From NCBI RefSeq assembly GCF_017813365.1, contig NZ_JAGIZA010000023.1:1-64000 (forward strand): 64,000 nt of DNA, given 5' to 3'. How positions within the stretch are numbered: the first letter of the stretch is position 1; every line of letters begins with the position of its first letter. Source of the stretch: Roseomonas indoligenes. GTDB taxonomy: Bacteria; Pseudomonadota; Alphaproteobacteria; Acetobacterales; Acetobacteraceae. The notes beneath the pieces were generated by a model, which saw only the letters and a list, made by a program, of their open reading frames with translations, did not search any database and was not told where the DNA came from. Positions 1 to 8,672 of the stretch are shown here, in pieces. Both the position numbers and the translations under genes were made by a program.

Positions 1-787
1 CCAGCAGATACGCGGCCTCGAGGAGGAACTCGGCGTGCAGCTCTTCGACCGCATCGGCCGCGGCCTCGTCCTCAACGAGGCCGGGCGCCTGTTCCTGGAG
101 GAGGCGCGCGACCTGCTGCGCCGGGCCGAAAGGGCCGCCGCGACGGCGCGGGAAGCGGGCAGGGGGGAAGTCGGGCGCATTCGGGTCGGGTTCACGGCCT
201 CCACCTGCTTCAACCCCGCTGTTACCCGGGTGCTGAAGACCTTCCGGGAGGCCTGGCCGCGGGTGGAACTGGTGCTGGAGGAGGGCCGCTCCAGCCTGTT
301 GCAGTCGGCGCTGGAAGGGGGGCGGCTGGACGCGGCCTTTCTGCGACCGCCCCTGGGCTCGACGGACCACCTCGACTTCGTCCTCGTCGCGACCGAACCG
401 ATGGTGGTGGCTCTGCCGGCCGGTCACCGGCTGGACGGACGCAAAAGCCTCGCCCTCGAGGAGCTTCGGGACGAGACCTTCATCCTCTACCCCCGCGCAA
501 CCGGGCCCGGACTGTCCGAGAACGTTGTTGCGGCCTGTCAGAAGGCCGGGTTCACGCCCCGTGTCAGCCAGCAGACACCGCAGCTGGCAACCACCGTGAA
601 CCTTGTCGCGGCCGCGATGGGTATTGCGGTCGTGCCGGACTGCATGCGCCAGCTGCGCCCGGACAGCGTGTGCTATGTGCCGCTCCGGGACGGGTCGCTG
701 AAGGCGGAGTTCGGCCTAGCCTGGAAGCGGCAGGACCGGTCGAGAGCGGTTCATCACCTGATCCGCACGGCATCGCCGTCTTCCTGA
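1..787 (+). CDS. LysR-family transcriptional regulator, 5' end outside window
   Basis: Only the C-terminal 261 residues lie in the window; the frame is open from base 2 and stops at 785-787. The first visible residues (QQIRGLEEELGVQLFDR) are the end of the LysR winged helix-turn-helix, followed by the linker helix (GRLFLEEARDLLRRAERA) and the two-lobed effector-binding domain (GEVGRIRVGFTAS onward, with the typical VAAAMGIAVVPDCM near the end). It would bind DNA as a tetramer in response to a small molecule. It is convergent with the FadR-like gene at 916-1710, so its targets probably lie upstream, outside the window. The family is clear; the ligand is unknown. Confidence 0.9.
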   Translation, partial: QQIRGLEEELGVQLFDRIGRGLVLNEAGRLFLEEARDLLRRAERAAATAREAGRGEVGRIRVGFTASTCFNPAVTRVLKTFREAWPRVELVLEEGRSSLLQSALEGGRLDAAFLRPPLGSTDHLDFVLVATEPMVVALPAGHRLDGRKSLALEELRDETFILYPRATGPGLSENVVAACQKAGFTPRVSQQTPQLATTVNLVAAAMGIAVVPDCMRQLRPDSVCYVPLRDGSLKAEFGLAWKRQDRSRAVHHLIRTASPSS

Positions 788-915
788 GAGCGTCCCGGAA
801 GGAGGCTGATGGTTTGCGGACCATCGCGGATGCGGAACGCTGCCCCGCACATTCATCGCCTCACCTTCCCTCCACCTCAGAAGCCCCAGGGGGTCAGGGA
901 TCGGCGGACGCGCGG

Positions 916-1710
916 TCAGCCGTTGGCCGCTGGAGCACGCCGGCGAGGATGCTTTCCGCTGGGGTGCTGACTCCCCCCATCCAGCCAGTACTTGTGCAGC
1001 TCGTGCAGGTAGCGTTCGACCACCTGCAGCGCCTCCTCGGAGTCTCTGCGGCGAAGACATTCCAGGAGGGCACGGCGGGCGCGGATCACCCGGTCGTCGG
1101 AGACGGATCCGATCCGCGTCACCCAGTCCCGCAACATGCCGACCAAGGCATCTGCCAGCGCGACAAGGACGCGGTTTCCGCTTGCCTCGGCCAAGAGGTG
1201 GTAGAACTGGATCATCAGCTCGGACCGCTGACCCGGATCATCCTTCAGGGCCTCGGCACGATCGACATTCGCCTGCATGGCAGCGAGGTCGGCCTCGGTA
1301 CAGGCGGGCAGCGCCTCCTGTAGCAGCATGATTGTCACCGCGCGGATCGCGTTGGTGAGATCCGCCACGGAGAAGTCCGTCAGGGCGAGAGGACCCATCC
1401 GTTGATCGCCGGAGGCCTGCTCGCCGCGCTCCGCCACGAATGATCCGCCGCGCGCTCCCTTCCGGAGGCTCAGGGTACCCGTGATCTCCAGCATCCGCAG
1501 GGCCTCGCGAAGCGTGTTGCGGCTGACCTCGAGCTGGGCCGCCAGGATGCGCTCCGCAGGCAGCTTGTCGCCGGGCTGAAGCGCGCCGTCGGCGATCATC
1601 CGCTGGATCTGGCTGGTGATCTCCTCGATGGCCCGGCGCGGACGGGCCGGCGAGAAGCGGGGGCCCTTCCGCTCCTCGGGCTGGGGCGATGGGCGCTGAA
1701 GATGGGTCAT
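916..1710 (-). CDS. GntR-family regulator, FadR subfamily (FCD domain)
   Basis: This is a 264-residue repressor-type regulator. Residues about 28-95 form the GntR winged helix (PGDKLPAERILAAQLEVS, then RNTLREALRMLE); residues about 115-235 form the all-helical FCD effector domain. ATG at 1710 is chosen because AGGA stands 8 bases upstream; a TTG at 1740 would add ten residues but has no ribosome binding site. The gene diverges from the SDR-P450 operon, and a FadR-type palindrome overlaps that operon's -10 element, so it probably represses the operon until a carboxylate or acyl-CoA-like effector binds. The effector is not deducible. Confidence 0.88.
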   Translation of the reverse strand: MTHLQRPSPQPEERKGPRFSPARPRRAIEEITSQIQRMIADGALQPGDKLPAERILAAQLEVSRNTLREALRMLEITGTLSLRKGARGGSFVAERGEQASGDQRMGPLALTDFSVADLTNAIRAVTIMLLQEALPACTEADLAAMQANVDRAEALKDDPGQRSELMIQFYHLLAEASGNRVLVALADALVGMLRDWVTRIGSVSDDRVIRARRALLECLRRRDSEEALQVVERYLHELHKYWLDGGSQHPSGKHPRRRAPAANG

Positions 1711-1780
1711 CACGCGGTCCTCATGACCTTCGTCTGGCAAGGCGCGGCTCGGCGATCAAGGGCCAAGGGGCACATGGCGC

Positions 1781-1817
1781 TTGACCCTGCTGAACTCGGA
1801 GACTAATGGTCCTACCA
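1781..1817 (+). promoter_or_regulatory. Promoter with overlapping FadR-type operator for the SDR-P450 operon
   Basis: TTGACC (1781-1786) and TAATGG (1804-1809) are separated by 17 bases, a good sigma-70-type match. The palindrome TGGTCCTACCA (1807-1817, TGGT-N3-ACCA) covers the end of the -10 element. It differs by one base from the classical FadR form TGGTC-N-GACCA. It lies between the divergent FadR-like gene and the operon start at 1835, as expected for an operator bound by that regulator. Confidence 0.65.
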
Positions 1818-1834
1818 ATGAACAGGAGGACAGC

Positions 1835-2629
1835 GTGCAGGACGGGTTCAAACCTGGTGCCGGTACGGTGGTGGTAACGGGGGCCGCCAGCGGCATCGGC
1901 CGCGCGATCGCCCGGCGGCTCTCCTTGGCCGGTGCGCCGCGCACTGTTCTCCTGGACCGCGACGGGGCCGGGGCGGCGCGTGCCGCTGAGGCGATCGGCC
2001 CCCATGCGCGGGCCATGGGAGTGGATGTCCGCGATCCAGCGGCCATCGAGGCGGCGGTCGCACGCATCGAGGAGGACGGGCCCATCTCGCTCTGGTGCTC
2101 CAATGCGGGCGTCCACCGCGGGCAGGGCCTGGGCGAGGCGAGCGACTGGGACGCCTCGCTCGCCGTCAACCTGCACGCCCACCTGCATGCGGCGCGCGCC
2201 GTCCTGCCCCGCATGGTCCGGCGGGGAACCGGCCACTTCGTCATCACCGCCTCCGCCGCCGGCCTGCTGGCCGATCCGCGCTGCGCGCCCTATTCGGTCA
2301 GCAAGCACGCGGCCGTTGCCCTGGCCGAATGGCTTGCCATCGCCCATGGGGGTGACGGCGTGACCATCGCCTGCCTCTGCCCGGAGGGTGTGCGCACCGC
2401 CATGACGGCCGCGGACAGCGCGGCCCTGGGCACCGAGGTCCTGGAGCCCGAGGCGGTGGCCGACTCGCTGCTGGAAGGCCTTGCCGAGGGCCGCTTCCTC
2501 ATCCTTCCCCACTCCCGCACCGCCGAGTACGAGCGCCGCCGCGCAACGGACCGGGGCCGCTGGATCGCCGGGATGCGACGCGCGCGCCAGCGCGCCGCGG
2601 GCGCAGCCCCTCTTCACGCCGCAGGATGA
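1835..2629 (+). CDS. Short-chain dehydrogenase/reductase
   Basis: This 264-residue classical SDR has the cofactor motif TGAASGIG at residues 15-22, NAG in CSNAGVHRG, the catalytic Ser in FVITASAAG and the YxxxK pair in APYSVSKHA. It oxidises or reduces an alcohol/carbonyl with NAD(P)(H). GTG at 1835 is the start: AGGAGG stands just upstream, while the longer frame from TTG 1781 would begin inside the -35 element. It is the first gene of the P450 operon, and its stop overlaps the P450 start. It may oxidise the alcohol made by the P450, which is inference; the substrate is unknown. Confidence 0.9.
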   Translation: MQDGFKPGAGTVVVTGAASGIGRAIARRLSLAGAPRTVLLDRDGAGAARAAEAIGPHARAMGVDVRDPAAIEAAVARIEEDGPISLWCSNAGVHRGQGLGEASDWDASLAVNLHAHLHAARAVLPRMVRRGTGHFVITASAAGLLADPRCAPYSVSKHAAVALAEWLAIAHGGDGVTIACLCPEGVRTAMTAADSAALGTEVLEPEAVADSLLEGLAEGRFLILPHSRTAEYERRRATDRGRWIAGMRRARQRAAGAAPLHAAG

Positions 2630-3837
2630 CGCCGATGGCCCTGGACCTAGCCGAACTCTCCTATCCCATGCAGCGGAGCTGTCCTTTCCACCCGCCGGAA
2701 GCCTACGCGCCGCTGCGGGAGAACCAGCCTTTCGCCCGGGTGCGGCTCTGGGATGGGTCCCACCCCTACCTGCTCACCCGCTACGAGGACATCCGGGCGG
2801 TGCTGGCGGAGCCGCGCTTCTCCTGCGAGCCCGTGCGGGAGGGATTCCCGCACGTCTACGAGGGCCGGATGGTGGCCGACAAGGCCGATCGCTCCTTCCT
2901 GCGCCTGGACAATCCCGAGCACGACCGGCTCCGCCGCATGGTGACGAAGGAGTTCACCGTGAAGAAGGTGCAGGCGCTGCGCCCCTACATCCAGGCCACG
3001 GTGGACCGGCTGATCGACAACTACGCCGCCATGCCGCAGGGCAGCGACTTCGTCGAGCACTTTGCCGCGCCGCTGCCGACCGACATCATCACGCTGCTGC
3101 TCGGCATTCCCTACGAGGATCACGAGATCTTCCGCCGGGCGACGCGCATCCAGTTCGGGTCGAGATCCACCCCGGCGGAGGTGCGGGAATCCCTGGCCGA
3201 GCTGTTCGGCTACCTGGATGCCCTGATCACCCGCAAGGAGGCCGAGCCGGCGGACGATGTCGTCTCCCGCCTCGTGCACGACCAGTACCGGCCCGGTCAC
3301 ATCGACCGGATCACCCTCATCAACATCGTCCGCCTCCTGCTCAGCGCCGGACACCAGACCACCCAGAACATGACCGCACTGGGCGTGCTGACGCTGCTGC
3401 AGCACCCGGACCAGCTCGCCCTCATCCGTGCGGACGCCTCCCTCATCCCGGGGGCGGTGGAGGAGCTGCTGCGCTTCTCCAGCATCCTCCACACCGGTGC
3501 CCGCCGCGTGGCGCTGGAGGACATCGACGTGAACGGCCATCTCGTTCGGGCGGGAGAGGGGGTCATCTGCTCCATCCCGGCCGCCAACCGTGACGGGGAG
3601 CTCTTCCCCGATCCCGACCGCTTCGACGTGACCCGCGATGCCGGCCCGCACGTCGCCTTCGGCTTCGGCGTGCACCAGTGCCTGGGGCAGGTGCTCGCGC
3701 GGGCGGAGCTGCAGATCGTCTACGAGACGCTTTTCCGCCGTCTGCCGGAGCTGCGCCTAGCCGTGCCGTTCGAGAGCCTGCGCTTCCGGCACGACATGTT
3801 CGTCTACGGCGTGCACGAGCTGCCGCTGTCCTGGTGA
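2626..3837 (+). CDS. Cytochrome P450 monooxygenase (bacterial class I)
   Basis: A complete soluble P450 of 403 residues. It shows the I-helix oxygen-activation motif AGHQTT (residues 241-246), the K-helix ExxR (E280-R283) and the heme-ligand loop FGFGVHQCLG with Cys352 as thiolate ligand. The length and the absence of a membrane anchor fit a three-component bacterial P450. The next gene is its ferredoxin and a ferredoxin reductase follows further down, so a full electron chain is encoded in one operon. ATG 2626 overlaps the SDR stop; ATG 2635 is an in-frame alternative. The substrate is not predictable; the CoA genes downstream suggest an acid or a compound degraded to one. Confidence 0.95.
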   Translation: MTPMALDLAELSYPMQRSCPFHPPEAYAPLRENQPFARVRLWDGSHPYLLTRYEDIRAVLAEPRFSCEPVREGFPHVYEGRMVADKADRSFLRLDNPEHDRLRRMVTKEFTVKKVQALRPYIQATVDRLIDNYAAMPQGSDFVEHFAAPLPTDIITLLLGIPYEDHEIFRRATRIQFGSRSTPAEVRESLAELFGYLDALITRKEAEPADDVVSRLVHDQYRPGHIDRITLINIVRLLLSAGHQTTQNMTALGVLTLLQHPDQLALIRADASLIPGAVEELLRFSSILHTGARRVALEDIDVNGHLVRAGEGVICSIPAANRDGELFPDPDRFDVTRDAGPHVAFGFGVHQCLGQVLARAELQIVYETLFRRLPELRLAVPFESLRFRHDMFVYGVHELPLSW

Positions 3838-3847
3838 GGAGGAAACC

Positions 3848-4042
3848 ATGCGCGTCACCATCGACAAGAGCCGCTGCATCGCCGCGGGCCAGTGTGTCCT
3901 CAACGCCCCCTTCGTCTTCGACCAGGGCGAGGAGGATGGGATCGTCATCCTGCTGAAGGAGGATCCGCCGCCGGAGCAGGAGGAGCACACGCGGCGCGCG
4001 GCGCGGCTCTGCCCCGCCGAGGCGATCAAGCTCCACGACTAG
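3848..4042 (+). CDS. [3Fe-4S] ferredoxin, P450 redox partner
   Basis: A 64-residue ferredoxin with Cys10, Cys16 and Cys55. The spacing is C-x2-A-x2-C, with Ala13 where a [4Fe-4S] ferredoxin has its second cysteine, followed by a distal CP. This is the pattern of the single-cluster [3Fe-4S] ferredoxins found beside bacterial P450 genes. It would carry one electron at a time from the reductase at 6139-7314 to the P450. GAGGAGGAAACC just before ATG 3848 is a strong ribosome binding site. The gap to the P450 stop is 10 bases. Confidence 0.93.
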   Translation: MRVTIDKSRCIAAGQCVLNAPFVFDQGEEDGIVILLKEDPPPEQEEHTRRAARLCPAEAIKLHD

Positions 4043-4086
4043 GGCCGCCCGAAGGGCAGTCCGAGAGAGCGGCAAGGGAGGATGGC

Positions 4087-5358
4087 GTGGGAACCGGGGT
4101 GATGGAGCGGGCGGCGGAACGGCCCGCTGCGGCAGGAGCGCCGGCGCTCGCCGGCATCAAGGTGCTCGACCTGACGCAGTGGGAGGCCGGGTCGGTCGCG
4201 GCGCAGACTCTCGCTTTCCTGGGTGCGGACGTGATGAAGATCGAGCGGCCGAAGGGGGGCGATCCCGCACGCATCGCCTCCGCGGATTCGGCGGACGCGG
4301 ATTCGCTCTACTTCCTGGTGCTGAACGCCAACAAGCGCGGCGTGACGCTGGATCTCGGGAAGCCCGAGGGGAAGGCGCTGCTTCGGCGCCTGATCGAGCG
4401 GAGCGACGTGCTGCTGGAGAACTTCGCCCCCGGCACCATCGAGCGGCTGGGCTTCGGCTACGAGGCAGTGAGCGCCATCAACCCGCGCATTGTCTACGGC
4501 TCCGTCCGCGGTTTCAGCGACGAGAGCGCGTACCGGGACTTCCGCTGCTTCGACGCCATCGCGCAGAGCATGGGCGGTGCCGTCTCCATCAGCGGGGAGC
4601 CGGGCGGCGGCCCCGTGAAGCCGGGGCCGACCTTCGCCGACACCGGCACGGCGATGCACCTGGCGGTCGGCATCGTGGCGGCGCTGCACCAGCGCCACGC
4701 CACGGGGCGTGGGCAGCACGTGAAGGTGGCGATGCAGGAGGTGGTGGTGAACTTCTGCCGCATGGGCTTCGCCCGGCAGCAGATCACGGGCCGCGCCGCG
4801 GAGCGCGTGGGCAACGGCTCCCCCAGCTCCTCCTCCGCGCCCTCCGGCATCTTCGCCTGCGCGGGCGGCGGGCCGAACGACCACTGCTTCATCTACACGG
4901 CACGCGACTCCATTACGGGCAACCGCCAGTGGAATACGCTGCTCCGGGTGATCGGACGGGAGGAGCTGATCGGCGACCCCCGCTACGACGAGCCGCAGAA
5001 GCGCTTCGCCCGCCAGGAGGAGGTGGACGCGATCATCGCGCCCTGGATGCTCCGGCACGACAAGCGGGAGGCGATGGCGCTGCTGAACGGCGCCGGAGTC
5101 CCGGCCGGCGCCGTGATGGACACCTCCGACCTCATCGACGAGCCCTCCTTCCGCGCCACCGGCATGCTGACCGCCGTGCAGCACCCGAAGCGCGGGGAGA
5201 TCGTGCTGCCGGGCTGGCCGGTGCGGATGAGCGAATCTCCGACGCCGCCGACGACCTGCCCGCCCCTGCTGGGCGAGCACACGGAGGCCGTGCTCGACGA
5301 GATGCTGGAGCTGACACCGGAGGAGATGCGGCGGCTGAAGACGGAGGGCGTGATCTGA
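4087..5358 (+). CDS. CaiB/BaiF-type (family III) CoA-transferase
   Basis: A 423-residue family III CoA-transferase. The fold starts at LAGIKVLDLTQWEAG, with the N-terminal CoA-binding region (LLENFAPGTIERLG). The expected catalytic Asp is in PTFADTGTAMH. It moves CoA between a donor thioester and a carboxylic acid. GTG 4087 follows AGGGAGG at good spacing; ATG 4102 would also fit. The stop overlaps the enoyl-CoA hydratase start by one base. In this operon it probably activates a carboxylate formed by the P450 and SDR steps, but the substrate is unknown. Confidence 0.92.
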   Translation: MGTGVMERAAERPAAAGAPALAGIKVLDLTQWEAGSVAAQTLAFLGADVMKIERPKGGDPARIASADSADADSLYFLVLNANKRGVTLDLGKPEGKALLRRLIERSDVLLENFAPGTIERLGFGYEAVSAINPRIVYGSVRGFSDESAYRDFRCFDAIAQSMGGAVSISGEPGGGPVKPGPTFADTGTAMHLAVGIVAALHQRHATGRGQHVKVAMQEVVVNFCRMGFARQQITGRAAERVGNGSPSSSSAPSGIFACAGGGPNDHCFIYTARDSITGNRQWNTLLRVIGREELIGDPRYDEPQKRFARQEEVDAIIAPWMLRHDKREAMALLNGAGVPAGAVMDTSDLIDEPSFRATGMLTAVQHPKRGEIVLPGWPVRMSESPTPPTTCPPLLGEHTEAVLDEMLELTPEEMRRLKTEGVI

Positions 5359-6128
5359 TGGAGGGCGCGGACACCATCGACCTGTCCCGCGAGGGGCCGA
5401 TCGCGGTCATCACCCTGAACCGCCCGCAGGTGCGGAACGCGATCGACCTGGCCGCGGCCCATCGCCTGGCGGCGGCCGTGGACGCGGTGGAAGCGGACCC
5501 GGCGATCCGCGTCGCGATCATCACGGGGGCGGGCGAGGTGGCCTTCAGCGCGGGGGCGGACCTGCGGGCCCGGGCGCGCGGCGAGGGCCGCGCGGTGATC
5601 GCGCCCCACGGCTTCGCGGGCTTCGTGCGCCGCCCCCGGCGCAAGCCCTTCATCGCCGTGGTGAACGGCTTCGCGGTGGGCGGCGGGCTGGAGATCGCCC
5701 TAGCCTGCGAGCTGGTCGTGGCCGCGCCGCATGCGAGCTTCTCCCTGCCGGAGCCCATGCGCGGGCTGATCGCCGGCGGCGACTGCCTGCCGTCGGTCTT
5801 CCGCCGCCTGCCGCCCGCCCTTGCATGGGAGGTGGCGCTGGCGGGCCGGCGCCTGACGGCCGAGGAGGCCCTGACAGCGGGCATGGTCAACCGCGTCGCG
5901 CCAGACGCGCTGGGCGCTGCGCGGGAGATGGCGCGCGCCGTGATAGTGGGCGCCCCGCGCGCGATCGAGGGCACGATCGCGCTGGCGCGGCGGCTCATGG
6001 CCGCGGCCCCGCCCGATTACGACGCGCTGGCGGAGCGGACGCAGGCCGCCTTGATGGCGACCGCCGATGCGGCGGAGGCGGCGCGCGCCTTCGCCGAGAA
6101 GCGCGCGCCCGTCTGGACCGATGCGTGA
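5358..6128 (+). CDS. Enoyl-CoA hydratase/isomerase family protein
   Basis: A 256-residue crotonase-fold protein with oxyanion-hole segments AFSAGADLRAR and NGFAVGGGLEIALACEL. The acidic residue in SLPEPMRGL is at the place of a catalytic Glu. The family includes hydratases, isomerases and ring-opening hydrolases acting on acyl-CoA. It overlaps the CoA-transferase stop by one base, so the two are probably co-translated and act in sequence on the CoA ester. The exact reaction cannot be assigned. Confidence 0.9.
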   Translation: MEGADTIDLSREGPIAVITLNRPQVRNAIDLAAAHRLAAAVDAVEADPAIRVAIITGAGEVAFSAGADLRARARGEGRAVIAPHGFAGFVRRPRRKPFIAVVNGFAVGGGLEIALACELVVAAPHASFSLPEPMRGLIAGGDCLPSVFRRLPPALAWEVALAGRRLTAEEALTAGMVNRVAPDALGAAREMARAVIVGAPRAIEGTIALARRLMAAAPPDYDALAERTQAALMATADAAEAARAFAEKRAPVWTDA

Positions 6129-6138
6129 GGAGGCCGGC

Positions 6139-7314
6139 ATGGCGCGCGTTGTTATCGTCGGGGCTTCCGTTGCCGGGGTGGGCGTCGCCAATGAGCTGCG
6201 GCGCCTCGGCCATGCGGGCGAGATCCTACTGGTCGACGGCCAGGACCACCTGCCCTACGACCGTCCGCCCCTTTCCAAGGCGGTGCTGCTGGGCGAGGAG
6301 GCGGATGCGGGCCTGCCCTTCCACGAGGCCGCGCACTACGCCGGGATCGGCGTCGAGCTGGTGCTGGGCCGGGCCGCCGTGTCGCTGGATGCCGCCACGC
6401 GAACCATCACCCTGGCCGACGGGACGCGGCTGCGGGGTGATGCGGTCGTCATCGCCTCCGGCGCGCGGGCCCGGCGCTTTCCCGCGGGGCTTGCCGAGGG
6501 CCCGGTCTGGACCATCCGCGACCTAGCCGACGCCCACGCGCTGCGGCGCCAGCTTCGCCCGGGGATGCGGCTGGCCGTCGTCGGCGGCGGCTTCGTCGGG
6601 GCGGAGGTCGCCTCCAGCGCGCGCAAGCTGGGCCTGGAGGTGGCGGTCTTCGAGGCGGCGCCCCTGCCCTTCCTGCGGATCCTCGGCCCCACCGTAGCCG
6701 CAGAGCTGGCGGCGCTACACGAAGGTGCGGGCGTGGCGCTCCGCTGCGGGATCACGGTGGACCGCATATCCCGGCACGGGGCGGCGCAACGCCTGCACCT
6801 CTCGGACGGCGGATCGGAGGAGGCGGACCTCGTCGTGGCGGGGCTGGGATGCCTGCCGAACGTCGAGTGGCTGGAGGGATCGGGCCTGCCTCTCGTCAAC
6901 GGCGTCGTCTGCGACGCCTTCGGCCGGACGGGGGTGGACGGCATCTTCGCGGCCGGTGACGCGGCAGCTTGGTTCAGCCCCCTCGCGGGCCGGCACGAGC
7001 GGCACGAGCACTGGACGGCGGCGCGCGAACAGGCGCGGATCGTCGCCGCCGCCATCGCGGGCACGGAGGCGACCGCCTGGGAGGCCTTCGTGCCCTACTT
7101 CTGGTCCGACCTGCACGGGCGCCGGGTCCAGGTGCTGGGCGACACGGCGGGGGCCGAGGAGGTCTCCTTCGCGCACCGCGACGAGGCGCGCGGCGCCTTT
7201 CTAGTGGAGTACCGGCACGGCGGCCGCATCGTCGGCGTGGCCGGCTGCAACGCGGGGGCGCGGACCATGCGCTACCTCGCACAGCTCGCCCCCGCCGCCG
7301 CGGAAGCGGCCTAA
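6139..7314 (+). CDS. FAD-dependent ferredoxin reductase
   Basis: A 391-residue pyridine-nucleotide-disulfide oxidoreductase of the putidaredoxin/rubredoxin reductase type. It has the N-terminal FAD motif VIVGASVAGVGVANEL, the NAD(P)H motif VVGGGFVGAEVA in mid-sequence, the second FAD motif GIFAAGDAAAW, and a C-terminal reductase domain (YFWSDLHGRRVQVLG). Start ATG 6139 follows GAGGAGG. It should pass electrons from NAD(P)H to the ferredoxin at 3848-4042, completing the P450 chain; this pairing is inferred from the operon. Confidence 0.93.
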   Translation: MARVVIVGASVAGVGVANELRRLGHAGEILLVDGQDHLPYDRPPLSKAVLLGEEADAGLPFHEAAHYAGIGVELVLGRAAVSLDAATRTITLADGTRLRGDAVVIASGARARRFPAGLAEGPVWTIRDLADAHALRRQLRPGMRLAVVGGGFVGAEVASSARKLGLEVAVFEAAPLPFLRILGPTVAAELAALHEGAGVALRCGITVDRISRHGAAQRLHLSDGGSEEADLVVAGLGCLPNVEWLEGSGLPLVNGVVCDAFGRTGVDGIFAAGDAAAWFSPLAGRHERHEHWTAAREQARIVAAAIAGTEATAWEAFVPYFWSDLHGRRVQVLGDTAGAEEVSFAHRDEARGAFLVEYRHGGRIVGVAGCNAGARTMRYLAQLAPAAAEAA

Positions 7315-7327
7315 GGGGCGCGCCGCC

Positions 7328-7621
7328 ATGCCCGCCTACATGGTCGCCGAGGTGGAGTTCATCCCCGGCCCCGCGCTGGACCACTACCGCGCCCTCGCCG
7401 GCGCCGCCATCGCCGCGCATGGCGGCACCTTCCTCGTCCGCGGGCAGGAGAAGACGGTGACGGAGGGCGAGCACCGCTTCCGCCGCGTCATCATCGTCGC
7501 CTTCCCGTCGCTGGACGCGGCGGAGCGCTGGTACCGATCGGCGGAGTACGCCGAGGCGCTGCGCGCGAGCGGGAAGGCGATGCACCGCACGCTCTACCTC
7601 GTCGATGGCGTGCCGCCGTGA
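7328..7621 (+). CDS. DUF1330 family protein
   Basis: A 97-residue protein matching the DUF1330 dimeric alpha-beta barrel pattern (AYMVAEVEFIPG, HYRALAGAAIAAHGG, FPSLDAAERWYRSAEYAEAL). Members are small, usually dimeric proteins of unknown biochemical role, often encoded in catabolic operons. It follows the ferredoxin reductase by 13 bases and precedes a Bug-type binding protein, so it is probably part of the same transcript. No function is proposed. Confidence 0.85.
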   Translation: MPAYMVAEVEFIPGPALDHYRALAGAAIAAHGGTFLVRGQEKTVTEGEHRFRRVIIVAFPSLDAAERWYRSAEYAEALRASGKAMHRTLYLVDGVPP

Positions 7622-7696
7622 GCTGAGGTGGCGCAGGTCACGACCGGCAGGCAACGACCCGCCGGCGCATGGGGAACGTCCAGGGAGGACAGCAGC

Positions 7697-8659
7697 ATGT
7701 TCAAGTGGACCGCCGCGGCCATCGGGGTACTCGGTGCCTGGGCCGCCCAGGCGCAGCCTCCGGGCCAGGACTGGCCCAACCGGACCATCCGCGTGATCTC
7801 CCCCTATGCGCCTGGCGGCGCGGCGGACGCCACGGCGCGGCTGGCAGGGCAGGAGCTGCAGCGCATCCTCGGCCAGACCGTGGTGGTGGAGAACCGCTCC
7901 GGCGCCAGCGGCACGATTGGAGGAGAGGTGGTGCGGCAGGCGGCGCCGGACGGCTACACGCTGCTCGCCTCGCCCAGCTCGCACATCCTGGCGCGCCACG
8001 TGCTGCGCGCCGCGCCCTACGACCCCCAGGCAGATTTCACCCCGGTCGCGCGCTTCGCCGAGGGACCGATGCTGGTGCTGGTGAACCCGGCCATGCCGGC
8101 GGGCACCATTGCGGAGGCGCTGCCGCTCGTGCGGGCGAACCCCTCCCGCTTCACCTTCGGCCTAGGCGGCCTGGGCGCCGCGAGCCATCTTGCGGTGCTG
8201 CAGTTCCTGCGGCAGGCCGGGGTGGACCTCGCCATGGTGGCCTATCGCGGCTCGGCGCCGGCCCTGACCGACTTGGTCTCTGGCAACATCCAGCTCATGA
8301 TCGATCCCGGCGGCTTCCCACTGGTGCAGGACGGCCGGCTGAAGGCGCTGGCGATCACGGGCTCCCGCCGTCATCCTCTCCTGCCAGGCGTGCCCACCGC
8401 GGCCGAGAGCGGCATGCCGGGGCTGGAGATGGTGGGGTGGTACGGCCTGTGGGGTCCGAAGGACCTGCCCGCGCCGATCGTGACGCGGCTGAACGCGGCC
8501 ATGGCGCAGGCCGTCCAGCAGCCGGCCGTGGTGCAGCGCCTCTACGCGCTGGGCCTAGTGCCAGCCTCCAGCACGCCGGCGGCCCTCGTCCAGTACATCC
8601 AGGAGGATCTGGCGCGCAGTGCCACTCTCCTGCAGGAGGCGCACTACCAGCCCGAGTGA
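7697..8659 (+). CDS. Bug/TctC-family tripartite tricarboxylate transporter binding protein
   Basis: A 320-residue exported solute-binding protein. The signal peptide runs to about residue 20 (FKWTAAAIGVLGAWAAQAQ), followed by WPNRTIRVISPYAPGG and VVENRSGASGTIGG, and later by APDGYTLL, all hallmarks of the Bug family. ATG 7697 is preceded by AGGGAGG. Such proteins bind carboxylates or other small anions in the periplasm. No TctA/TctB membrane genes lie nearby, as is common for this expanded family. Its place at the end of the P450 operon suggests it captures the operon's substrate or a related acid. Confidence 0.92.
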   Translation: MFKWTAAAIGVLGAWAAQAQPPGQDWPNRTIRVISPYAPGGAADATARLAGQELQRILGQTVVVENRSGASGTIGGEVVRQAAPDGYTLLASPSSHILARHVLRAAPYDPQADFTPVARFAEGPMLVLVNPAMPAGTIAEALPLVRANPSRFTFGLGGLGAASHLAVLQFLRQAGVDLAMVAYRGSAPALTDLVSGNIQLMIDPGGFPLVQDGRLKALAITGSRRHPLLPGVPTAAESGMPGLEMVGWYGLWGPKDLPAPIVTRLNAAMAQAVQQPAVVQRLYALGLVPASSTPAALVQYIQEDLARSATLLQEAHYQPE

Positions 8660-8672
8660 GCGGCGGGGCGGC

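Noticed and set aside
1781-1834. Extended N-terminus of the SDR from TTG 1781
   Set aside because: The TTG is part of the -35 element of the promoter, and GTG 1835 has a strong ribosome binding site and gives the usual SDR N-terminus.
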